From CBDBIG01 sp965205845 [NCBI: bacterium] (lineage in GTDB: Bacteria; SAR324): DNA of 64,000 nt. The notes beneath the pieces were generated by a model, which was not told the origin of the DNA, did no database searches, and worked only from the letters and a program-made list of their open reading frames with translations. Of this stretch, positions 17,652-26,167 are shown in pieces (the stretch's first letter is position 1; every line of letters starts with the position of its first letter). The stretch spans positions 434,001-498,000 of the forward strand of contig CBDBIG010000005.1 of the NCBI GenBank assembly GCA_965205845.1, in the 5' to 3' direction. The position numbers and the translations under genes were made by a program.

Positions 17652-18749
17652 CTATTGGCGATAAAAAAACCGCTTCCAGCGGTACCGTTTCGTCATATTC
17701 ACAACGGGTTGTGTTGGGTTAACAACCTGGCACGCCAGAGAAACCGCCGATTCTGTTCTCAGTAACACATTGCACTTGGACAAGACGAGCATATCAATCA
17801 GCACCTCCTCCCCCAATTGTACCATGCTTTGACCATGAACCGAGATGCCTTTTTCCTCCTTTTTATCATGAAAATGCGCTGCAGCATGAACGGGGTTCCC
17901 GTCCGGTGATCGAAAAGCGTCAGCACACACTATTCGGTTAGAAAATCGCTTCTCTATCTCCGTCACAAAATCTTGCTCGTCTGTGGCAACAAAAATCAGA
18001 AAATCATCTTTGGCATAATGTTCAATAGATTTCTTAATTTCAGCAAACACAAACCCATAGGGAAGATGGGGTGCTTCCGCTCCCGAGACACTTTTCTTCC
18101 TTAGTTTTACTTTGTCGGTACCACGATAGTGAACGCCTATCACATGGCGACCGGCACACGTTTTTTGGAAAAAAGCGTCTGCTTTTTTTTGAATATGGCT
18201 TTTCAAGCCCAATGATTTAAAAATCTCACTCGCCAAACCGTGCTTATGGTTCTTGTTGGCAAGGCAAAAGCCTATAAATATCAGTCTATGGAGGTGCCTA
18301 CTGCTCGATTTGTGCCACGGAATAAGGGGGTTTTTTTCCCAATAAATGAACGTTTTTTGCTTTGGTGGGGTTGGGCTAAAGTAAAATGTATCTTTTTCAA
18401 AATAATGTCCCCACCAATTCTTGCCTTCCGTTGCATGGTGTGAATCCTTAAAATCTAACACCAGGTTGTGCTGATGCTCCTTGGCATAGTACACCGCTCC
18501 CATGACCTCGTTGAATATGGCAAAAAACCCTGTAGGAAAATCTCCCAGCACAACGTGGCTATTTGGCAATGGAACCGCCTGCCTGAGACATTTAAAATAG
18601 AAGGGAATTTGGATTGCTTCTGGCACATAATCCCTTCCATGATGTCTTTGCCAAGTTTGAAAGCTTTGGTATAGACGTACGAGGGGGTGATACACACGGT
18701 GGCCTAAATGAAGCAGCGCACGGTAGCCAAAGCGGACCAAATTTTTCAC
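17652..18749 (-). CDS. NodZ-like alpha-1,6-fucosyltransferase family protein
   Basis: A 365-residue protein with the VHYRGTDK motif (about residues 207-214) that binds the GDP-sugar in GT23/O-fucosyltransferase-type enzymes such as NodZ. Further family features are the conserved DMLVLSKCNVLLRTESAVS stretch near the C-terminus and FVATDEQDFV in between. It would transfer fucose from GDP-fucose to a glycan or glycolipid. The basic N-terminus (MKNLVRFGYRALLHL) and C-terminus (KRYRWKRFFYRQ) could bind the membrane surface. GDP-mannose for the pathway could come from manC nearby. GDP-mannose dehydratase and fucose synthase genes are not in the window, so the donor is inferred. Confidence 0.65.
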   Translation of the reverse strand: MKNLVRFGYRALLHLGHRVYHPLVRLYQSFQTWQRHHGRDYVPEAIQIPFYFKCLRQAVPLPNSHVVLGDFPTGFFAIFNEVMGAVYYAKEHQHNLVLDFKDSHHATEGKNWWGHYFEKDTFYFSPTPPKQKTFIYWEKNPLIPWHKSSSRHLHRLIFIGFCLANKNHKHGLASEIFKSLGLKSHIQKKADAFFQKTCAGRHVIGVHYRGTDKVKLRKKSVSGAEAPHLPYGFVFAEIKKSIEHYAKDDFLIFVATDEQDFVTEIEKRFSNRIVCADAFRSPDGNPVHAAAHFHDKKEEKGISVHGQSMVQLGEEVLIDMLVLSKCNVLLRTESAVSLACQVVNPTQPVVNMTKRYRWKRFFYRQ

Positions 18750-18765
18750 CTTTATTCCTCTTCTA

Positions 18766-18985
18766 AGGTTTGCAGAGCATCACAAAATGTAGCGCCTGAG
18801 GTCTCTGTCTTTTAACACGCCGTCGAATTTTTCTGTGAATGTAGGCAGGGGGTAGTGGTGTACCCGTAAGGTTTGCAGAGCATCACAAAATGTAGCGCCT
18901 GAGGTCTTTGGTTTTTTAACACGCCGTCGAATTTTTCTGTGAATGTAGGCAGGGGTAATGGTGTGCCCGTAAGGTTTGCGGAGCA
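18766..18985 (-). repeat. 103-bp tandem copies of the hslU 3' end
   Basis: The sequence CATCACAAAATGTAGCGCCT starts at 18778, 18881 and 18984, an exact 103-bp step. The third copy contains the genuine hslU stop codon; the first two are extra copies downstream of the gene. All include the region coding KDRDLRRYIL. The extra copies differ from the gene by small changes, such as CTGTGAATG for CGTGAATG. The stretch between the fucosyltransferase start and hslU holds nothing else. Confidence 0.9.
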
Positions 18986-20425
18986 TCACAAAATGTAGCG
19001 CCTGAGGTCTCTGTCTTTTAACACGCCGTCCAGTTTTTCGTGAATGTAGGCAGGGGTGATGGTAATGGTGTGCCCGTGCAAGTCGGGCGCCTCAAAACTA
19101 ATGCTTTCGAGGGTTTTTTCTAAAATGGTATGTAGGCGACGCGCACCAATGTTCTCATCACGCTGATTCACAGTATCGGCGATGCTGGCTAGTTCTGCAA
19201 TGGATTCATCCGTAAATTCCAAACGGACGTTTTCTGTACGCAAGAGTTCGACGGATTGCGTGATAAGGGCATTTTTGGGTTCGGTTAAAATGCGAATAAG
19301 GTCGTTTTTGTTGAGGCTTTTAAGTTCTACCCTGATTGGGAATCGTCCCTGTAATTCTGGAATTAAGTCCGTTGGTTTGGCCACATGAAAAGCACCCGCA
19401 GCAATAAACAGCACGTGATCTGTGCGCATGGGACCTTGTTTGGTGTTGACGCTGCACCCTTCAACAATGGGTAGAATGTCGCGTTGCACCCCCTCACGTG
19501 AGATATCTGGTTTGCCTCCTGTGTGTTGTCCTGCAGCAATTTTATCCACTTCATCGAGGAACACAATCCCGTTTTGTTCGGCATTACGCAAACCGTCGCG
19601 GACCGCTTCGTCGTTGTCAATTAGTTTCTCCGCCGCTTCTTGCTTAAGCACTTCCAAGGCTTCTTGCACAGGCATATTGCGCGAGCGGCGACGCTTAGGC
19701 AACAAATTGCTGAGCATATCCCGAAAATTCGAATCGAGCTGCTCAGCAGGTAGTGCCATAAACTCAACCGACCCACCACCACCGCGTTCTTCCACCTCTA
19801 TCTCGACCATTTCATGGTCTAACTCACCGCGATTGAGTTTGCCTCGTAGCAAGTCATACGCAGCACCCTTCCCTGGCGGATCGCCATTTTGAACCCCCAG
19901 CGCATTGCCTTTGCCGGGGTTCGCCGAGGGAACTAAAATACGCAGCAAGCGATCTTCCGCCACCTCACGTGCCTTTTCTTGCACACCTTCCAAACGACGC
20001 TTGCGTTCCATCGCCACCCCCGCTTCGGCCAAATCGCGCACAATCGATTCCACATCGCGCCCCACATAACCCACCTCGGTAAATTTACTGGCCTCCACTT
20101 TTACGAAAGGCGCATTTACCAGTTTGGCCATGCGACGGGCAATTTCGGTTTTTCCACAACCCGTAGGCCCAATTAAAATAATGTTTTTAGGCAAAATTTC
20201 GTCACGCAACCATTTGGTAACGTACATCCGCCGCCAGCGATTGCGCAAAGCAATGGCCACTTGGCGCTTGGCGTCGGTCTGACCAACAATGTACTTGTCG
20301 AGTTCAGCCACAACTTCTTTAGGAGTTAAAGCTTTGGCACGCTCGATGATGTTATCTCGAGCAGAAACGTCCGCCCTCCCACAAGTGGGAGAAAGCAAGG
20401 CTTTTGTAGGTTGATGCGATTCCAT
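18986..20425 (-). CDS. hslU: HslU (ClpY), ATPase subunit of the HslUV protease
   Basis: The 479-residue AAA+ unfoldase forms a hexamer that feeds substrates into the HslV peptidase in the cytoplasm. Seen are the N-terminal TPKEVVAELDKYIVGQ, Walker A GPTGCGKTE, the pore motif EVGYVGRDVES, the I-domain insertion (about residues 140-260), Walker B IVFLDEVDKIA, sensor and arginine-finger region LQGRFPIRVEL and the C-terminal LRRYIL tail that docks into HslV. It is about 35 residues longer than E. coli HslU, partly from an N-terminal extension (MESHQPTKALLSP) and partly in the I-domain. The gene lies 6 bp after hslV, forming the usual hslVU operon. Confidence 0.97.
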   Translation of the reverse strand: MESHQPTKALLSPTCGRADVSARDNIIERAKALTPKEVVAELDKYIVGQTDAKRQVAIALRNRWRRMYVTKWLRDEILPKNIILIGPTGCGKTEIARRMAKLVNAPFVKVEASKFTEVGYVGRDVESIVRDLAEAGVAMERKRRLEGVQEKAREVAEDRLLRILVPSANPGKGNALGVQNGDPPGKGAAYDLLRGKLNRGELDHEMVEIEVEERGGGGSVEFMALPAEQLDSNFRDMLSNLLPKRRRSRNMPVQEALEVLKQEAAEKLIDNDEAVRDGLRNAEQNGIVFLDEVDKIAAGQHTGGKPDISREGVQRDILPIVEGCSVNTKQGPMRTDHVLFIAAGAFHVAKPTDLIPELQGRFPIRVELKSLNKNDLIRILTEPKNALITQSVELLRTENVRLEFTDESIAELASIADTVNQRDENIGARRLHTILEKTLESISFEAPDLHGHTITITPAYIHEKLDGVLKDRDLRRYIL

Positions 20426-20431
20426 GGTATT

Positions 20432-20968
20432 TTAGGTCGTTTCTTCAATTACCAATTGTTGATTGGTGTAAATGTCAATTTCAGCTGCAATCTGCATGGC
20501 TGTCTGCGCCAAATCGCGCAAAGCGGGAGGGTTGGTTGTAGTTAGCATGCCTTTTGCCGCCGCCAAAGCGTACATTCCCCCAGAACCGATTGCCATTACT
20601 GGCCCGTCTGGTTCAATGACGTCTCCAGAACCCGAAATCATTAAGCTACTTTCGGTATCAGCAGCCATCAATAAAGCCTCCAAGCGACGAAGGGCGCGAT
20701 CGGTACGCCACTCCTTGGCCAATTCCACCGCAGCACGGGTTAAATTACCGCTATAACTTTGTAATTTAATCTCAAAACGCTCAAACAGCGTAAATGCATC
20801 GGCCGTTGAACCCGCAAAGCCCACCAGCACTTCGTCGTTGTGCACGCGGCGCACCTTGCGGGCACTGCCCTTCATAATGGTCTGCCCAAGGGTTACTTGA
20901 CCATCCCCCACCATTACTACATGCTTGCCACTGCGCACACTCAAAATGGTGGTGCCATGAAACGTCAT
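20432..20968 (-). CDS. hslV: HslV (ClpQ), peptidase subunit of the HslUV protease
   Basis: A 178-residue proteasome-beta-type threonine peptidase. The N-terminus [12 protein letters not shown] contains the processing site before the catalytic Thr, and [13 protein letters not shown] carries the conserved residues around the active-site lysine region. [13 protein letters not shown] is the family's C-terminal glycine motif. It forms two stacked hexameric rings capped by HslU. First gene of the hslVU operon; the upstream region (20969-21200) is AT-richer and likely holds the promoter. Confidence 0.97.
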   Translation of the reverse strand: MTFHGTTILSVRSGKHVVMVGDGQVTLGQTIMKGSARKVRRVHNDEVLVGFAGSTADAFTLFERFEIKLQSYSGNLTRAAVELAKEWRTDRALRRLEALLMAADTESSLMISGSGDVIEPDGPVMAIGSGGMYALAAAKGMLTTTNPPALRDLAQTAMQIAAEIDIYTNQQLVIEETT

Positions 20969-21298
20969 CGTGATGAAAAATCACCCCTCTCTTGAACTTA
21001 CGGGTTACAATCGTAGCATGCATTTAGGTTATGGTGATAAACTACTAACCAAGACCCCAAACTCGACAAAGGCCAAGGGTAAGCTTTTCGAATGTAGCCC
21101 GCAACAACCATGTTTAAGTTTATTTTCTCTTCGTGCTTGAACCTTTTTTAAATAGGCTCAGCACACACGTTATGAAATTTATTCGCCACCCCTTCTAACA
21201 AAAAATGAAGGTATTTTGAAACCGCTTTCTATTAAGGCACATCTAAAAACCGCCGTGGATTTTTTAAAAAAAAAACCAATCCCCATTTTATTCAGTGG

Positions 21299-22411
21299 GT
21301 GATGGGCAAGGTAAACACGCCTTTTGTGCTGATGGACATTGGCTGCAGTGGTGGGATTGAACCCGCATGGGGGATATTTGGAGATGCTTTGCAGGCCTAT
21401 GGGATTGATCCAGATGTGAAAGGGATTGCCAGTTTGCGTAAAAGGGCTCCCAAGGGTGTGGTGTACGATGAGGGATTTATGACGGTTGAAGAAAAATACC
21501 AGCACATGATTCAATACCAGCACATGATTCAAGGTGCTTTTCCTCCTCCAAAAAAGTTCCTTGAACGCACCTCTACCAAAGTATTGATGCAATTAAATAC
21601 CCTAAAAGCCCTCCAACAAAAAAATCTGCCATGTAACACCTACCTTACTTACGCACAATGGTGTGTTTTGCACAATGTAGACAATGTGGATTTCATTAAA
21701 ATTGACATTGACAGCTATGACTATCAAGTGTTGTATTCCATTGCGCATATGGGTCTTTTAAAAAGTCAACACGTGCTGGGGATTGGTCCAGAGGTCACCT
21801 TCATAGGCGATGACAATCCGCACACCAATACGTTTCACAATGTGGATCGGTTGTTAAAACAGCAGCAATTTGAGATGTATGATCTAACCGTGCGTCATTA
21901 TTCCATGGCTGCACTCCCTCAACCCTTTACACTTCCCGTTCCAGCACAAACTCTGGCAGGGCGCGTGATGGAAGGGGATGCCGTTTATTTTCGTGATTGG
22001 GTTGCGTGTGAATCACAGGGCGCATTCAAGTCATACTCCAATGACAAACTGGGCAAGCTGTTGTGCTTGTACTCCCTGTTTCACCAGGCGGATGCCGCCG
22101 CCGAATTGCTGGTAAAATACCCCGAACGCTTTGCTTTTTTGGGAGATCTTGAAAAAGGGCTCAATTTGCTGGTACCGCAAAACGCCATCACCCGCGCAAA
22201 ACCCTATTCCTATCGCGAGTATATGGCTTTGTTTCAAAAAAACCCCCAAGATTTTTTTAGGCCGTTACTCGTCATGCCAAACGATGTCACATGGAAACAC
22301 TTGCTCGTGGAGTACTTGCGCGTTCATCCTGTTGGGCGCTTTGTACGCAAACACCCTCGCTTAAGGCACTTTGTGGAAGCGTTGCTCTCCTTCGTTGGTC
22401 TTCGACGCTAG
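21299..22411 (+). CDS. FkbM-like SAM-dependent methyltransferase
   Basis: A 370-residue protein with the AdoMet-binding LMDIGCSGGIEPAWG motif near the N-terminus and a DFIKIDIDSYDYQVL stretch (about residues 138-152) typical of FkbM-type O-methyltransferases, often found modifying surface glycans. The C-terminal third (from about residue 240) is an extra helical, basic part ending LSFVGLRR. The predicted start is a GTG at 21299. Upstream, another frame (TTG at 21216 with AAGG in front) reads LKPLSIKAHLKTAVDFLKKK into a run of ten adenines before stopping at 21300. One added base in that run would join it to this gene. Confidence 0.6.
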   Translation: MMGKVNTPFVLMDIGCSGGIEPAWGIFGDALQAYGIDPDVKGIASLRKRAPKGVVYDEGFMTVEEKYQHMIQYQHMIQGAFPPPKKFLERTSTKVLMQLNTLKALQQKNLPCNTYLTYAQWCVLHNVDNVDFIKIDIDSYDYQVLYSIAHMGLLKSQHVLGIGPEVTFIGDDNPHTNTFHNVDRLLKQQQFEMYDLTVRHYSMAALPQPFTLPVPAQTLAGRVMEGDAVYFRDWVACESQGAFKSYSNDKLGKLLCLYSLFHQADAAAELLVKYPERFAFLGDLEKGLNLLVPQNAITRAKPYSYREYMALFQKNPQDFFRPLLVMPNDVTWKHLLVEYLRVHPVGRFVRKHPRLRHFVEALLSFVGLRR

Positions 22412-22818
22412 AGGATTGGTTTACAATCTTTGTTGATAAGCCTATCCTCGTTTTATAGCCCATTTCGTTTAAAAATCGCTCTGATCAAAAAGGTGGCCTC
22501 AAGGGCCTTTGGTCCATGGCTGTTGCTTGATGGAAGGGTGCTGGGTTAGGGTGGATGCGTAAATCACCGACAGGTATTTTGCCAAGCGTGATCGGTAACG
22601 AGAATTTCGTCCAGTAATAACGGTGAGGTTTGGCGGGTTTTATGGCGGCATTTTGCTGGATTTTTTAAAAAGAAGACGAATGACAGAGAAAAAAACGATC
22701 CAAGCAGCAACAGCAAAAATGCCAAGGCATCCGTAACGTAAAACCGTGGTGGATGGCGTTTCTTTGCGCTTACCTTGCCCGATGCGTTCGACAATAGAGG
22801 GAACTCGAAAAAACGGCC
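22412..22818. other. Intergenic region before manC
   Basis: About 400 bp without a convincing gene. Two minus-strand frames contain a hydrophobic stretch (CLGIFAVAAWIVFFSVI or FLLLLLGSFFSLSFVFF depending on frame), but they overlap the manC start and lack good ribosome-binding sites, so they are left out as genes. The manC promoter is expected here. Confidence 0.4.
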
Positions 22819-24273
22819 ATGGGCATTGCGCAAAATCTTTACGGGTTGCTGATTGCGGGCGGGCGGGGCACACGGCTTTGGCCCGCAAGCCGTGCCAACA
22901 TGCCCAAACAGCTTTTAGACTTACGCATGTGCGGTAAAAGCTTGATTCAAGAGGGGTTTATGCGCTTAAGCCGCAGTGTCGACCCTGCCCGTATTATGGT
23001 AATTACCCATCATGAGCAAAGGCTGACCTTGCTGGGCCAATTAAAAGGCGTCTACCCCCAAATAACCCCCCACCAAGTATTGGGTGAACCTGACGGACGC
23101 GATAGCGGACCTGCCGTGCTTTGGGGGTTGCTTACCCTACAACGCATGAACCCCGCGGCGTTGGCCGTGGTGGTTTGGGCAGATATGCACATTGGTCAAG
23201 AGATCCTTTTTGATGAGGCTCTGCAGCGGGCTAGCACCGCGGCTCACGCAGGAGGTTTGGTGATGATAGGTGCCAAACCACACCATGCAGCGACCAATCT
23301 AGGCTATATTCAATACACCGATCAAGCCGATTCTAACCGAATGTATCCCGTTACGGCCTTTGTTGAAAAACCCCCCCTCGAACAAGCCAGGGCCTTTGTG
23401 ACCCAGGGCAACTATGCGTGGAATATAGGCATTTTTTGCTTTGCAGTCAATAAGATGGTCGAGGTTTTTAAACACCATGCCCCCAAGGTGTATTTTTTGC
23501 TCAGCCAAGCCCCCTGTAGCCTTACGCCTGCCTCCCCCTACGCTCAGTGGGATATGCACGCGTTAGGTGAAGCATACCAAAAAGTCGAAAAAATCTCGAT
23601 CGACTACCTGCTCTTTGAAAAATGCGCCCATGCCCTTAAGCTAACCCCCGTTGACATGGGCTGGAGCGACCTTGGCCTGTGGGACGAAATACACAAGCAA
23701 CGCCCACAAGATCAACACGGGAATTCCACGTCGGGCAAGGTTTTACTGCAAAAAAGCAGCCACTGCCTCGTCCAAGGAGGCAAACGCCTCATTGCAGGAC
23801 TGGGTCTTAAAAATATCGCCATCATTGATACCGATGACGCTTTGTTGGTCTTGAACCTTAGGCACGCTCAAGATGTGAAGGTCCTTGTAGCCCAATTGCA
23901 AACACAAGGCTACGCCGCGGCCACCCAAACTGAAAATACCCTGCGTCCCTGGGGCTACTACAACGTACTAGTAGAGGGTGCAGGCTTTAAGGTAAAAGAG
24001 CTGGTTGTTACACCAAAACAAAAAATGTCTTTGCAATTGCACCATCACCGTGCGGAGTACTGGGTGGTGGTGGAAGGCCATGCATGCCTTACCTGCGGCG
24101 AAGAAACCAAAGCGTATACCGTGGGGGACGCGCTGTTTATTCCCACACAAACCAAGCATCGCATTGCAAACCCACACGCCAGCATCACCCTAAAAATTAT
24201 CGAGGTCCAAACGGGAGACTACCTCGAAGAAGACGACATTGTACGCTTTGAAGACGACTACCAACGCGTTTAG
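22819..24273 (+). CDS. manC: Mannose-1-phosphate guanylyltransferase / mannose-6-phosphate isomerase
   Basis: A bifunctional type II PMI protein (484 residues). The N-terminal nucleotidyltransferase shows LLIAGGRGTRLWPASRANMP (GTP-binding pyrophosphorylase signature), the FVEKP motif and YAWNIGIF. The C-terminal cupin is a phosphomannose isomerase domain: RPWGYYNVL, QLHHHRAEYWVVVEG and a metal site formed by the histidines and glutamate. It makes GDP-mannose from mannose-1-phosphate and interconverts fructose-6-phosphate and mannose-6-phosphate. With the fucosyltransferase and FkbM-like genes nearby it suggests a surface polysaccharide or lipopolysaccharide function. Confidence 0.93.
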   Translation: MGIAQNLYGLLIAGGRGTRLWPASRANMPKQLLDLRMCGKSLIQEGFMRLSRSVDPARIMVITHHEQRLTLLGQLKGVYPQITPHQVLGEPDGRDSGPAVLWGLLTLQRMNPAALAVVVWADMHIGQEILFDEALQRASTAAHAGGLVMIGAKPHHAATNLGYIQYTDQADSNRMYPVTAFVEKPPLEQARAFVTQGNYAWNIGIFCFAVNKMVEVFKHHAPKVYFLLSQAPCSLTPASPYAQWDMHALGEAYQKVEKISIDYLLFEKCAHALKLTPVDMGWSDLGLWDEIHKQRPQDQHGNSTSGKVLLQKSSHCLVQGGKRLIAGLGLKNIAIIDTDDALLVLNLRHAQDVKVLVAQLQTQGYAAATQTENTLRPWGYYNVLVEGAGFKVKELVVTPKQKMSLQLHHHRAEYWVVVEGHACLTCGEETKAYTVGDALFIPTQTKHRIANPHASITLKIIEVQTGDYLEEDDIVRFEDDYQRV

Positions 24274-24525
24274 CAATGGATTTTTTTCGAAATGGGGTCG
24301 CCTTTTAACCGATTGCAGCAAAAAAACGATGCTGCAATGGCTCACAAAGCATCGATTACGGTGTCGCTTATATCGACCATGGGCTATTTCTTACCACAAA
24401 ACGCGAGCCTGCCACACTCCCGCAATTTCCTTAGATAGTGTCAAGGCATGTGAACGGGCACGCGCCGTGTATCGCACACACGGTGCGCCACCCTTGCGTG
24501 CTCGCAAGCAAGCCACGGGCAAGCA

Positions 24526-25866
24526 CTAGTAAAAAAACGTGCGCAAGGTGAGCCATGCATCTTTAAGGGTGCTAAAGAAGCCCGTAGGTTTTAAAATGTG
24601 GCGATACAGCAACCAGCCTAGTTTGCGGTGACCCATTTCCTCTGCGCAAAAAAAAGATTCCGCCACATGGCACATGCCCTGGGGCAGTACACCATACAAG
24701 GCTGGGCGCACCAACAACTGTGGGGCGGTTTTAAACTGACGCAAATTGCGTCCAACATAACTTTGATACAGGCGTTTTTCATAGCTTTTGAGCATCCGGG
24801 CAGAAAAATCATGGGCAGCAAGGGCTTGATCGGCGGTTTGTGCGGCCAAAATACCCGAATGCATGGCATAGTGCACACCCTCATAAATCACCCCTGCAGT
24901 GAGTACCAAACTGGCGGCATCTCCCGCCAAAAGCAGGCCGTTATCTACCAAGCTCTTAGGACGCATGTTCCAGCCCCCTTCAGGCACAATATGCCCACCG
25001 TACTCTAAGCGCTCGCCTCCCTCAATCAAGCGAGCAACACTGGGATGACGCTTAAATGCATCCAGGGCATCGGCAATATGAGGGGCATTGGGTGCTGCTA
25101 AAGAGGGCATTTGTGCCACAAAACCCACCGAAAGGCTCTCTTGGTTGGTGTAAATAAACCCGCCACCTTGTAATTGACCTGGCCACGCACCGCCAAATAA
25201 TGCTGCACAACCCCCTTGAGAATCAATCTGAAAGCGCTCTTCAATGGTTTTGGCGGGTAAGGCAAGGGTTTCGCGCACCCCAACGCTGTAGTGATGCAGT
25301 GCCTGCTTAGGCCCCATATTGCGCTGCTTAGCCAAAAGGCTCAGGACCCCATCGGCGCAAATTACCAATTTGGCGCGAATGCTGCCTTGCTCACGATCGG
25401 TGTGCACGCCCACCACGTTGTTTCCCTCGACCCATAACGTTTTAGCCAAGGTGCTGGTTACCAGCACGGCGCCCGCTTGCACTGCACAACCTGCCAACCA
25501 ACGGTCGAACTGACCGCGAAAAGCCGTGAAACCATTGTAGGGCGGTTGGGCAAATTTTTCTGACGCAAAGTCGAGGGTGAGGTTTTGCTGTTTCCCCAGC
25601 AAATAGGTGGCATGGCGCGTTACAGGACGCTCAATGGGCGCATGGCTTAAAAAATCAGGCATCCAACGCGCCAATTCGAGTGAATAAATCATGCCACCAA
25701 ACAGATTTTTGCTTCCTGGGTATTCACCGCGCTCAAGAAGCACCACTTTGTGCCCCAAGGTAGCCAAGTGCCACGCCGCCATGGCGCCCGCAGGGCCAGC
25801 CCCCACCACCACCACGTCATAGTGTACTGTCTCATTGTGTGTGGCTTGGGTTTCCCGGAGCGTCAT
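24526..25866 (-). CDS. FixC/ETF-quinone oxidoreductase-like flavoprotein
   Basis: The protein begins with an FAD-binding Rossmann fold, VVVVGAGPAGAMAAWHLA, followed by LLERGEYPGSKNLFGG, a stretch typical of the FixC family. The second FAD motif is NGLLLAGDAASLV and the C-terminal part contains the GxxYEGVHYAMHSG signature. FixC-type proteins pass electrons from electron-transfer flavoprotein (FixAB) to quinone. The start is placed at 25866 (MTLRETQ); the frame is open to 25920. No fixA, fixB or fixX genes are adjacent; the 4Fe-4S ferredoxin part found at the end of true ETF-QO is missing, so an external ferredoxin would be needed. Geranylgeranyl reductase-like functions are an alternative. 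Confidence 0.75.
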   Translation of the reverse strand: MTLRETQATHNETVHYDVVVVGAGPAGAMAAWHLATLGHKVVLLERGEYPGSKNLFGGMIYSLELARWMPDFLSHAPIERPVTRHATYLLGKQQNLTLDFASEKFAQPPYNGFTAFRGQFDRWLAGCAVQAGAVLVTSTLAKTLWVEGNNVVGVHTDREQGSIRAKLVICADGVLSLLAKQRNMGPKQALHHYSVGVRETLALPAKTIEERFQIDSQGGCAALFGGAWPGQLQGGGFIYTNQESLSVGFVAQMPSLAAPNAPHIADALDAFKRHPSVARLIEGGERLEYGGHIVPEGGWNMRPKSLVDNGLLLAGDAASLVLTAGVIYEGVHYAMHSGILAAQTADQALAAHDFSARMLKSYEKRLYQSYVGRNLRQFKTAPQLLVRPALYGVLPQGMCHVAESFFCAEEMGHRKLGWLLYRHILKPTGFFSTLKDAWLTLRTFFY

Positions 25867-26167
25867 CGTTCTATAATTGGAAAAATTTTTTGTGAAGGGA
25901 TGGGTGGCTGGCTGGAACAATGTATTTTAAAAAGACATATTTTAGACATCAAGCACTTGGGTTCGATACACTACGCTAAGGAATACCAACTTGACCACCC
26001 CATTGTTGACCCGCGTGTTTTCTTGTGCTCCCGTCATTATGAATCCGCCAGCCGTTGAAATAGAGATGTTGGTTGATGAGGATTGGACAATGGATTCGAG
26101 TCAACGGAGAGCTTCACGCATCATGCTCCTTACCACCCCTATGCCGTGTTGGCGTTTTGAGTTACCC

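Noticed and set aside
18766-18989. Separate short gene downstream of hslU
   Set aside because: The frame is made of duplicated hslU 3' sequence and has no independent start signal.
22564-22888. Two overlapping minus-strand membrane protein frames before manC
   Set aside because: They cross the manC start, lack ribosome-binding sites and exist in two conflicting frames.
25950-25990. GGTTCGATAC as a tRNA T-loop
   Set aside because: No acceptor, D-arm or anticodon stem could be paired around it.
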